Origin: Clostridiales bacterium
GTDB lineage: Bacteria > Bacillota > Clostridia > Lachnospirales > Lachnospiraceae
Assembly (NCBI GenBank): GCA_019423835.1
Contig: JAHZAR010000035.1
Span: forward strand, 1-24,167
DNA length: 24,167 nucleotides
Reading direction: 5' to 3'
Under the pieces are notes generated by a model. That model saw only the letters and a list, made by a program, of their open reading frames with translations, was not told the DNA's origin and did not search any database. Positions 7,849-14,476 of this stretch are shown here, in pieces. A program made the position numbers and the translations under genes. Numbering within the stretch: position 1 is the first letter of the stretch; the number at the start of each line of letters is the position of its first letter.

Positions 7849-7960
7849 TCTTACCCTCTGGAACACGGCAGGATGGCTGCCACAGCTGTTTTGGATGCGT
7901 CTGTCAGAATCGGACGGCTGCTCCCTGCCCTGAAAGCAAGGAGATTTGGAAGATAGACTC

Positions 7961-7988
7961 AGTGTAACAATTCTTTCTGTAAAGTCAA
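7961..7988 (-). promoter_or_regulatory. Candidate sigma-A promoter of the secreted-protein gene
   Basis: On the minus strand TTGACT (7988-7983) and TACACT (7966-7961) are 16 bases apart. The predicted start near 7954 leaves an unusually long leader of about 375 bases before GTG 7576. The leader contains the 16-bp tandem repeat. Confidence 0.5.
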
Positions 7989-8076
7989 GTGCTGTTTTCT
8001 TGATTTCCGTTGTGATCTTTCACAAATTTTCGTATAATTTTTTGTCTAATTTTTAGCTATTTAAAAGTTATGCTAT

Positions 8077-8111
8077 GCTGCTGCAGGAAAGCGACGGCTC
8101 TTTGCAGCAGC
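8077..8111 (-). terminator. Hairpin downstream of the PrcB-domain lipoprotein gene
   Basis: GCTGCTGCA (8077-8085) and TGCAGCAGC (8103-8111) form a perfect 9-bp stem 37 bases past the stop at 8148. On the minus strand the sequence after the stem is AT-rich, but the first T run (ACTTTT) begins about 9 bases away. A terminator is plausible but not strong. Confidence 0.45.
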
Positions 8112-8147
8112 CATGTCCTTTGCTTATCTTCTCATACATCATGAGAG

Positions 8148-8576
8148 CTACTGGAAAACCACAGGCTCCTCCATAAATGGAGTCTTTATCACGATATAGG
8201 GAAAGGACGGTGAGGTGCCTGCCTGCTCCGTGCTTTCAGGCCCCTGCAGCTCCGTTTTGATGACAATAGAGTTTTCAGTCAGGTAGAACTCCGGAACCGT
8301 AATGCTGTATCCGCCGGTGGGCTGTTCCCCATATCCCACTGCTATGTAGAGATCTGCGCCGTCGGTATAGGTCAGTTTGAATTCCTCATTCTGTTTCTGT
8401 CCAATCATATTGGCCAGCTCCTGCGGAATTTCATTCTGTCCTGTCACGGTAAACTCCAGGTCTCTTATCCTGGCCTCCTTCTCTTTTCCGGTACAGCCCC
8501 CCAGCAGGCATGCCGCGAGAACCAGAACGCCTGCCGCGAGAATGGCAGCGCCTCTCGTTCTAAGAATATGTTTCAT
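8148..8576 (-). CDS. Lipoprotein with PrcB_C-type domain
   Basis: The 142-residue protein starts at ATG 8576 with AGGGAG about 8 bases upstream. Residues 1-27 form a lipoprotein signal with lipobox LLGGC, so Cys28 is probably lipidated and the protein sits on the outer face of the membrane. The mature part contains GYGEQPTGGYSITV, the hallmark of the PrcB C-terminal domain. That domain was first described in a dentilisin protease complex subunit and is common in small clostridial lipoproteins. The protein is one short domain, so a binding or accessory role is more likely than catalysis. An upstream in-frame ATG at 8609 lacks a ribosome binding site and was rejected. The start region is embedded in a hairpin at 8580-8626. 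The function is not known. Confidence 0.78.
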   Translation of the reverse strand: MKHILRTRGAAILAAGVLVLAACLLGGCTGKEKEARIRDLEFTVTGQNEIPQELANMIGQKQNEEFKLTYTDGADLYIAVGYGEQPTGGYSITVPEFYLTENSIVIKTELQGPESTEQAGTSPSFPYIVIKTPFMEEPVVFQ

Positions 8577-8579
8577 GAA

Positions 8580-8626
8580 AAAAGCTCCCTGTCGATTGAT
8601 TATTACCATTCTATTAGGGAGCTTTT
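8580..8626 (-). promoter_or_regulatory. Terminator-like hairpin that traps the lipoprotein ribosome binding site
   Basis: On the minus strand AAAAGCTCCCT and AGGGAGCTTTT form an 11-bp perfect stem with a 25-base loop, followed by Ts and then ATG 8576. The AGGGAG of the 3' arm is the gene's ribosome binding site. The element could terminate transcripts from the upstream recombinase cassette, block translation, or act as an attenuator. A poor promoter-like pair (TTGAAT 8638-8633, TAGAAT 8613-8608, 19-base spacer) would start transcription inside the hairpin and avoid it. Confidence 0.6.
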
Positions 8627-8630
8627 CTCT

Positions 8631-8656
8631 TTATTCAACGAATTTATTCAACGATT
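8631..8656. repeat. 13-bp imperfect tandem repeat
   Basis: TTATTCAACGAAT (8631-8643) is followed directly by TTATTCAACGATT (8644-8656), matching at 12 of 13 bases. It lies between the lipoprotein hairpin and the end of the recombinase cassette. It could be an operator or part of a recombination site. Confidence 0.75.
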
Positions 8657-8669
8657 GCCAGCGCCTGAG

Positions 8670-8864
8670 CTACATAAATTTCTCATCTGTGCTGCAGGCC
8701 TGAAGCTGATGCTGATACTTTTCCTTTGTGGCAAGTCCGCCGCGGATATGGCGCTCTGCCTTATTGATGTCCAGAACTACTCTGGCCTGAGCGGCCAGGG
8801 ACGGATTGATGCCCTCCAGACGGTCTGTTACATCCTTATGTACGGCTGTCACAAATTGGAACAT
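8670..8864 (-). CDS. Small hypothetical protein coupled to the serine recombinase
   Basis: The 64-residue protein starts at ATG 8864 with GGGAG 3-4 bases upstream and overlaps the recombinase 3' end by 29 bases. The overlap points to translational coupling. The sequence is charged and probably helical (HKDVTDRLEGINPSLAAQ, KAERHIRGGLATKEKYQ), with no membrane segment or cysteine cluster. I do not recognise a family. Its position directly after a recombinase suggests an accessory factor for recombination, such as a directionality factor, but this is inference from context only. Confidence 0.6.
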   Translation of the reverse strand: MFQFVTAVHKDVTDRLEGINPSLAAQARVVLDINKAERHIRGGLATKEKYQHQLQACSTDEKFM

Positions 8865-10383
8865 TCACTCCCAGATGAATTTTCCTGACTGGCTTCATAA
8901 TAACGTCCACATTTCCATTCGAATCCACCTCAATCCGGTCGATCACCTGTTTGAGCATCTCATTAGTAATCACATCTGCTGACAGGACATGATCCATGTT
9001 CTGGAATAAGTCTTCCAATCGGCGTTCCAGCTTTTCATCTGTCATATTTGCCTTCTGCAGGCTCTCTAGCTTCTCGTCCAGTTGGGCAATCTGATTGTTC
9101 AGCTCCTGTGATTTTGCTTTTAAGTCTTCCAGGGGAATTATATCATTTAAGTACATCTCTTTCAATCGCTCCAGCTTGTTCTGGCTTTTCTGCTTTTCTT
9201 TCTGCAGAACCTCCGCCGTCTCATGCCCATTCTTTCCCTGATTACAGAAACGACGGTACTCCTGCCTGGTCCGTTCAATAACAGCCTTCTTATCTCCCTG
9301 CCATTGAAGCAAGTACTGACGAATCGCCGCCAACAGCTCGTCCTCCTTGATCTTGGAATCATTTGTACACGCCTCGATTCCATCTCCATTGCGGGAACTG
9401 CATACCCAGCGAACATATGTGCTGCTGACAAAATGGCGCTCCAGCCGGCGGAAAGACCGCCCACATTCTCTGCAGTGAATCAGCGTACTGAACAAATACC
9501 TATTGCTCTGCCGTTTCCCTGTCATGTGAAATGCGTCATAGCGTCTTTTCATCAAATCCTGCGCCTTCTCAAATAAATCCTCTGGTATAATCTTTAATTC
9601 CTGTCTATTGGTTATGAACCATTCACTTTCATCCTTTTTCTCACGCTGATAACTGTAAATCTCTTTTGTAGTCTCCCGCCCATTGATTACCTGACCAATA
9701 TAGAGTCTGTTCTTCAATATTCTGGAAACCGCGTTTTGGCTCCAGAGATATCCCCGCTTGGTCCGAAGCCCGGAATCATTTAATCTCCTGGCAATCGCAA
9801 GGCAGCCTTCACCACCGTACACATAGCTTTCAAATATTTGCTGAACAATTCTTGCCTCCTCTTCGTTAATATGGAGATAAAACAGTTCACCCGCTACTTT
9901 ATCATAACCGTAAACCAGGTTCGGAACCTTCCCTTTATTCATATTTTGTCGTTTGCCGAACTTAACACGCTTCGATGTATTAACCGACTCCTCCTGAGCC
10001 ATAGCAGACATAATTGTGAAAACCAGTTCGGAGCCTGTTTCCAGAATACCCTGGTTATTGACAAACACAATCTCAATGTTATGCTTTTTTAAAAGTCTCA
10101 CACTCTCCAAAGAATCCAGCGTATTCCTGGCAAATCGGGCTACATCTTTGACAAATAATACATCAAATTTCTCGTCCCCGGCGTCCTCCAGCATTCGGAG
10201 AAACTCCTTCCGGTTTCGTTTTTTCGTTCCAGTAATGCCTTCATCTGCATAAATCCGAATCAATTCATAACCGTTTTTCTCCATGTGCTCTTGAAAATAA
10301 CTGCGCTGCGTCTCCAAGCTGTTCTGCTGATCCTCTTTATCTGTGGAAACACGGCAATAAGCTGCTGCGCGTTTTCTGCCCAT
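8836..10383 (-). CDS. Large serine recombinase, full length
   Basis: The 515-residue protein has the resolvase/invertase catalytic domain at about 5-150 (AAYCRVSTD with nucleophile Ser13; FVKDVARFARNTLDSL). The recombinase domain follows at about 160-290 (VYGYDKVAGELFY, NAVSRILKNRLYIG). Next come a zinc-ribbon (CRECGRSF, with further cysteines in WVCSS and EACTN) and a long coiled coil (about 375-460). Unlike the recombinase in the feoB insert, it keeps every expected domain. The start is ATG 10383 with GGAGG 8 bases upstream. It is preceded by a 37-residue ORF and followed by an overlapping 64-residue ORF. No cargo beyond these is evident. It may be a minimal integrated element, a remnant, or a domesticated switch. 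The attachment sites were not found. Confidence 0.92.
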   Translation of the reverse strand: MGRKRAAAYCRVSTDKEDQQNSLETQRSYFQEHMEKNGYELIRIYADEGITGTKKRNRKEFLRMLEDAGDEKFDVLFVKDVARFARNTLDSLESVRLLKKHNIEIVFVNNQGILETGSELVFTIMSAMAQEESVNTSKRVKFGKRQNMNKGKVPNLVYGYDKVAGELFYLHINEEEARIVQQIFESYVYGGEGCLAIARRLNDSGLRTKRGYLWSQNAVSRILKNRLYIGQVINGRETTKEIYSYQREKKDESEWFITNRQELKIIPEDLFEKAQDLMKRRYDAFHMTGKRQSNRYLFSTLIHCRECGRSFRRLERHFVSSTYVRWVCSSRNGDGIEACTNDSKIKEDELLAAIRQYLLQWQGDKKAVIERTRQEYRRFCNQGKNGHETAEVLQKEKQKSQNKLERLKEMYLNDIIPLEDLKAKSQELNNQIAQLDEKLESLQKANMTDEKLERRLEDLFQNMDHVLSADVITNEMLKQVIDRIEVDSNGNVDVIMKPVRKIHLGVNVPICDSRT

Positions 10384-10401
10384 TACATTTACCTCCTAAC
10401 T

Positions 10402-10428
10402 TTAAAGGGCGGCCCTTTAAGCCGCCCT
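10402..10428. repeat. Overlapping palindromes before the serine recombinase
   Basis: TTAAAGGGC-G-GCCCTTTAA (10402-10420) is a perfect palindrome with one central base. AGGGCGGC (10406-10413) can instead pair with GCCGCCCT (10421-10428). The two structures share bases and exclude each other. They lie between the 37-residue ORF stop and the recombinase ribosome binding site. This suits an operator or an RNA switch. Confidence 0.65.
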
Positions 10429-10445
10429 CATCTTGTCCCCCAATG

Positions 10446-10559
10446 TCAGACCGGAACATTGACCATGCGTTTTAAAGCCAACATCACCAGAAGTTCCTGC
10501 ACCATCTGCTCGTTATCCTCCTCGACATTCGGATTCTCGAAATGCACCTGAATCATCAT
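10446..10559 (-). CDS. 37-residue small protein or leader peptide
   Basis: The frame starts at ATG 10559 (a second ATG follows at 10556) with AAGGAGGGGG 5 bases upstream, a very strong ribosome binding site. It encodes an acidic N-terminal half (HFENPNVEEDNEQ) and a hydrophobic helix-like end (VQELLVMLALKRMVNVPV). It stops 62 bases before the recombinase start, on the same strand. The quality of the ribosome binding site and the clean frame argue that it is translated. It may be a recombinase regulator or a leader peptide that controls the hairpins at 10402-10428. No family was recognised. Confidence 0.55.
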   Translation of the reverse strand: MMIQVHFENPNVEEDNEQMVQELLVMLALKRMVNVPV

Positions 10560-10578
10560 AATATCCCCCTCCTTCATG

Positions 10579-10608
10579 CTTATATGCTTTCAGGTTTCTT
10601 TGTTGCAA
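10579..10608 (-). promoter_or_regulatory. Candidate promoter of the recombinase cassette
   Basis: On the minus strand TTGCAA (10608-10603) and TATAAG (10584-10579) are 18 bases apart. The leader before ATG 10559 would be very short, about 12-14 bases, just enough to hold the GGAGG site. Confidence 0.4.
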
Positions 10609-10667
10609 AATATGTACAGGCCCGGCGGATTATTCCACCCATTCATTCCCATTGTCCCCAAAACACG

Positions 10668-10706
10668 AAAAGCCGGGAAAAGTTTCGTCCCTTTTCCTGG
10701 CTTTTT
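10668..10706. terminator. Strong hairpin terminator, possibly bidirectional
   Basis: AAAAGCCGGGAAAA (10668-10681) pairs with TTTTCCTGGCTTTT (10692-10705) over 14 bp with one G-T pair and a 10-base loop. T runs border it on both strands. It lies 136 bases past the flippase stop and should end the polysaccharide operon. Confidence 0.75.
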
Positions 10707-10727
10707 GCATCACTTTTTCATTATTAA

Positions 10728-10777
10728 CCGCAAAATTTGCGGGCTGCTCCCTGTTTAAACTCAATAATCACAGGGAG
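10728..10777. repeat. Two further hairpins in the flippase 3' region
   Basis: CCGCAAA/TTTGCGG (10728-10734, 10736-10742) has a one-base loop. CTCCCTGT/ACAGGGAG (10747-10754, 10770-10777) has a 15-base loop. Both lie between the flippase stop and the terminator. They may protect the 3' end of the operon message. Nothing coding is seen in 10707-10841. Confidence 0.6.
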
Positions 10778-10841
10778 ATAACCAGATTTCACCGCCTGCA
10801 ATCTGCATCCATGGCCGCTTCTTCACTCTCTCCCACCGCCT

Positions 10842-12278
10842 TTAATCTCCAGGCAGACGATTCCTCCTGCTTGCCAGCTCATAAAATACGGAAATTCCTT
10901 TCCTGAACAGGGGGAAATAGAACAGGACAATGCAGATAATAAACGGAATCTGGAGAGCAGAGCTTTCAAAAACTGTGGCTATGACGCTTTGAGTCAGAAG
11001 AAGCGTATAGCATATTCCCTCCCGACCCCAATGAACCCGTATGGTAATGATGGAGCGCAGGCTTTTCATACGGATCATCCAAAACAGGATATATCCCAAA
11101 AGGGCTGCAATCGATGCGCCGTACGCCCCCATTCCGGGGATCAGCAAAAAGCTGAATCCAAAATGGATCAGGGCGCCGGAGAAATTGGTCAGCGCCGCTG
11201 TTTTTGTTCTTTTCACAGCCAAGTAAAAGCAGCCCAGAAAACGAAGCAGCCCGCTGAAGACCGCTCCTGCCAGCAGGATCGGCACATGCTTCCACGATTC
11301 AAAAAAGTTCTGGGAGTATAAGAACTTTACAAGAAAAACATTGATGAGCATAAGGAAAGAGCCAGCAAGCACAGACAAGGCGCTGTATATCATGTAGACG
11401 TTTCCAAGAAAACCGTCTGAATCATTTCGATCAAACTCTTCAATTGCGGAGACAGACCATGCATTGTAAAATATATCCTGAAGCACCGTAATAATCGTTG
11501 GAATCTTATATGCTGCCGTATATAGTCCGTTTACAGCCGCACCACAAAAAAGAAATAAAAGGAATCTGTCGCTGGCGCTGTTCAGCCACCAGCCAATAGT
11601 TCCTGCACTTAAAGGTATACTGTAAGCCAGCATGGAAGCCAGTACCCCTTTCCGCTGCACGTGTTTTGCCCGGCGAAGCTCTGCTGACAGATTTCCTGAA
11701 AGAAACATTCCCAGATCAGCAAAGAAAAGGCTGGTTACCCTGGCAGTCATATACCCATGAACGCCCAGACGGAAAACTACCAGGAACAGAACATTCAATA
11801 TACAGGCTGCAATGGCATTGAAGGTTCCGCACAGGACTAATTCCTTCACTTTTCCAACGGCTTTTAGATGCATGGACAGGACATTGTATACAGATCCAAA
11901 TAGATAGAAAAAATAAAGGGAAATCAGGTAGAAACTGGAAATCCTGCCTGAATAGACCCAAAAGATCACTGCCTCGGCTGCGCCAAGAATAAAAGAGCTC
12001 CAGCCGATAATTCGGAATCCATTCTCAATGACCGCTGAGGTATCATATTCTGCATCTAACCCATAGCGCAGAATCGCCTCTTGAATATTAAGGGTAAGAA
12101 CCGGAATCAGCAGCTGAACTACAGTAATGATCAGGTCGATCGTTCCATATTCACTGGTTGAAAAAACATGAGTATATAAGGGCACCAAAAGGAAAGCAAC
12201 GATTTTTGTACTGAAGTTGCTTATCATAAAAAGCACGGTATTTTTTGTTAAATTCTGTATTTTTCGTTTGCTGTTCAT
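10842..12278 (-). CDS. wzx: Wzx-type polysaccharide flippase
   Basis: The 478-residue protein is strongly hydrophobic throughout, with roughly 12-14 membrane segments. The N-terminus is typical of the MATE/MOP polysaccharide transporter family (NLTKNTVLFMISNFSTKIVAFLLVPLYTHVFSTSEYG). It should flip the undecaprenyl-linked repeat unit to the outer face of the membrane for polymerisation. The start is ATG 12278 with GGAAGGA about 6 bases upstream. It lies 19 bases after the FrhB-like gene. It is the last gene of the operon, followed by stacked hairpins. Length and topology are normal. The substrate cannot be read from the sequence. Confidence 0.88.
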   Translation of the reverse strand: MNSKRKIQNLTKNTVLFMISNFSTKIVAFLLVPLYTHVFSTSEYGTIDLIITVVQLLIPVLTLNIQEAILRYGLDAEYDTSAVIENGFRIIGWSSFILGAAEAVIFWVYSGRISSFYLISLYFFYLFGSVYNVLSMHLKAVGKVKELVLCGTFNAIAACILNVLFLVVFRLGVHGYMTARVTSLFFADLGMFLSGNLSAELRRAKHVQRKGVLASMLAYSIPLSAGTIGWWLNSASDRFLLFLFCGAAVNGLYTAAYKIPTIITVLQDIFYNAWSVSAIEEFDRNDSDGFLGNVYMIYSALSVLAGSFLMLINVFLVKFLYSQNFFESWKHVPILLAGAVFSGLLRFLGCFYLAVKRTKTAALTNFSGALIHFGFSFLLIPGMGAYGASIAALLGYILFWMIRMKSLRSIITIRVHWGREGICYTLLLTQSVIATVFESSALQIPFIICIVLFYFPLFRKGISVFYELASRRNRLPGD

Positions 12279-12297
12279 GGGGATCCTTCCATAAGGA

Positions 12298-13392
12298 TTA
12301 TCTTAGTTTTAGTAAAAAAGCTTTGATGGATTTTCTCAAAAATTTAATGGGGAAGCATTTCCTGGCAGATTGTTGGAAGCGTTTGCTCTGCTCAACCTTA
12401 TCAAGAAACACCTCTCTCTTTTTATGAGGGAAAGAAGCGTGCTGCAGCTGGTGATTGTAGGAAACCGCCTTTTTCAGACTGACCGCTTCTAAATGAAGCT
12501 CTGTCATGGACAGCAGCTTCTCGCCCTTTTTACTTTGGCACAAAAGCAGGGATATTCCCGACTTTTGTTCCGACAGCGGAAGCTCGCTTCCCCAGGAGTC
12601 TCCCAGCGTCAGATCCGTCCCCCGCTTCAGCTGCGCATATTGGCAGGAATAACAGGATTCCGTATAGGATACTGCATCGCAAAAGGCCGCTGTGTAGGCA
12701 TCCCAGACGCCAGCGGCAGCCACAGCCCTTCCATCCGCGACAAGCCAGAACTGGTTTTTTCTTCGGAAGGAGATGCGGCGGATTCCCTTCAGGGAGAGTC
12801 CACGGTCATGCAAAAACATATCCAACAGACCAGGGGAAGGCGTTCCATGACAGATCAGATCAATCAGATATAAATTTTCATGGCCGCGGGTAAAGTTTTT
12901 GACCGCCGCTGCCTGGCAGGGGAGTCCCACGAAAAGGACCTTCCTGCCGCCGCTGAGGTGCTGCTGGATTTCTCTGTAGATTCCTTCCGGGTTGCTTTTA
13001 ACATATTTAGAGCCGGCAAATTGCCGGATTGCTTCTGGATTTTCCGCTTTTCCGAATCGGAATTCTCCATTCTGGAACAGACAGCTGTACACAATTCCTC
13101 CCTGCCTGGCAAAGGACATTTCTATGGCGGATGCAATTCCCCCGGAGGCTGCGGCCTCTCTGACGGTACTGTCCGAAGCCCAGCCCTGCTTCCATAAAAA
13201 CGGTGCTGTCAGTGACGGGGGAGTATGGACCGGGCAGATGCTGAGGCAGCGGCGACAGCCGGTACACCGGTCAGAGTCTATTAATGCATTATAAAATCGA
13301 AGGGAGTCCTGGATGCGGATGGCCTTTACTGAACATACTTCCAGACATGCCATGCATCCGGTACACTGGTTTAATTTACATACAGTCTTCAT
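12298..13392 (-). CDS. FrhB/FdhB-like iron-sulfur protein of polysaccharide loci
   Basis: The 364-residue protein begins MKTVCKLNQC at ATG 13392 (AGGGAA about 7 bases upstream). The N-terminus carries two [4Fe-4S] ferredoxin motifs, CTGCMACLEVC and CTGCRRCLSICP. The rest matches the coenzyme F420 hydrogenase/dehydrogenase beta-subunit family, with VGLPCQAAAVKNF, DLICHGTPSP, CYSCQYAQLKRGTDLTLGD and the second cysteine cluster they contain. Such proteins recur beside pyruvyl transferases in capsule and teichuronate-like loci of bacteria that do not make F420, so a redox step on a sugar or carrier is the usual guess. It overlaps the broken pyruvyl transferase by 17 bases, implying coupled translation. 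The true substrate is unknown. Confidence 0.85.
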   Translation of the reverse strand: MKTVCKLNQCTGCMACLEVCSVKAIRIQDSLRFYNALIDSDRCTGCRRCLSICPVHTPPSLTAPFLWKQGWASDSTVREAAASGGIASAIEMSFARQGGIVYSCLFQNGEFRFGKAENPEAIRQFAGSKYVKSNPEGIYREIQQHLSGGRKVLFVGLPCQAAAVKNFTRGHENLYLIDLICHGTPSPGLLDMFLHDRGLSLKGIRRISFRRKNQFWLVADGRAVAAAGVWDAYTAAFCDAVSYTESCYSCQYAQLKRGTDLTLGDSWGSELPLSEQKSGISLLLCQSKKGEKLLSMTELHLEAVSLKKAVSYNHQLQHASFPHKKREVFLDKVEQSKRFQQSARKCFPIKFLRKSIKAFLLKLR

Positions 13393-14476
13393 AATGTTTC
13401 CCTGCAATCTCTTTTAAAAACTGGTCTGTTCTCTCCCTCCCCAGGGCCAGGGCATTTCTCACTCTTTGGAAATCTACATGGCGCTCTGGAATTTCAAAAT
13501 CCCGGAAATCAGAAAGAAGTCTGTCCTCCTCTCCCAGCAGGCTTAAGAAGGCCCGCAGGCGTTCCCCGCAGGCAGGCGGATTCACACAGATCGGCGGCGT
13601 TTCCAGATTCATGGAAAATGCCGTCCCATGAAAGGAATCCGTCAGCACAAGTTTTGCATGATCAATGAGTGTGATAAACGCAAAGACAGGCGGCAGCACA
13701 ATGCTTCGCCCCGGCCGCATCATATGGTCATACCTGGTACACAGGCGGTACAGCGGGCAGCCGGTTCTTTTTGAAAGCTGAACCGCATACTGATCCAGCT
13801 GTTCATTGCGGTTCAGACTGTATATTAAAATATATTCTCCCTGAATCCTGCATTCAGGAGCCAGGCTGCGCCAATATTCCCCGGAAAAAGCCAAAGTTGG
13901 ATCAGGAATCTGGATCACGGAAGAATTGTGATACTGCTTTTTCAATATGGATTCTCCGCTGTTTTCCCGGACAGAAATTCTGGTATATCGCCTGATATAA
14001 TCCTTGGTCTGTTCAACCTCCTCATCCCTCAGCGTTTCTTCCCCAAAGCTGGAGGCATAGGCTTATTTGGGATGTTTTTCCGCAACAAAACTCAGATAAT
14101 ACATGGGAATTACCCCGTGATTCAGGCGGGTACTCCATATCAGGTCGCTGCCGCTGAAATAAACGTCGGCAATATCCTCAAACTTTTCAAAATCCTTTTC
14201 TGTAAGATAAGTCTTATTTGTTAAATGGATATATTTTTTCTGGAAATCTCCAAACAGCTTTCGATAACGAAGCAGCGTGGGCAGCATAACCGCAGCTTTG
14301 ATGGGATTTCCTTTTGAAAAATACTGCAGGAATCTTATTCCATAGGTATCCGGCCTTCGATAATCGATAAATACCACATCATCAAAGTACTGGCGAAGTT
14401 TTTCCTGCGTCGCATAAGTCTGCAGCTGTGATCCGTAGTTGCACATATTATGAAGGGTAATGACAGCAGCTCTCAT
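13376..14476 (-). pseudogene. Polysaccharide pyruvyl transferase with in-frame stop
   Basis: Read from ATG 14476 (AAAGGAG about 7 bases upstream), the frame shows TLHNMCNYGSQLQTYATQ at the N-terminus, as in the pyruvyl transferase family (CsaB-like). It then meets TAA at 14065-14063. The same frame continues past the stop without any shift, giving AYASSFGEE, ISVRENSG, DPTL and the conserved LTDSFHGTAFSMN, and ends at 13376. Without the stop the product would be about 366 residues, normal for the family. The enzyme adds ketal-linked pyruvate from phosphoenolpyruvate to polysaccharide sugars. The stop falls between the two halves of the fold, so the protein should be inactive, unless the stop is read through or is an assembly error. 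The gene overlaps the polymerase by 29 bases. Confidence 0.88.

Noticed and set aside
7698..7967. Plus-strand 89-codon frame with a good GTG ribosome binding site and hydrophobic content
   Set aside because: It runs antisense to a good minus-strand promoter and leader, and contains the 16-bp tandem repeat, whose unit is not a multiple of three. Hydrophobicity comes from T-rich DNA. It is only a weak candidate.
8584..10754. GCTCCCTGT at 8584-8592 and 10746-10754 as possible direct repeats bounding the second recombinase cassette
   Set aside because: Nine bases with no further flank match is expected by chance, and both copies are parts of local hairpins. There is no disrupted gene to test the boundary.
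13376..13945. Separate 189-codon gene starting at TTG 13945
   Set aside because: It is in the same frame as 14476-14063 and lacks a ribosome binding site. It is the 3' part of the interrupted pyruvyl transferase.
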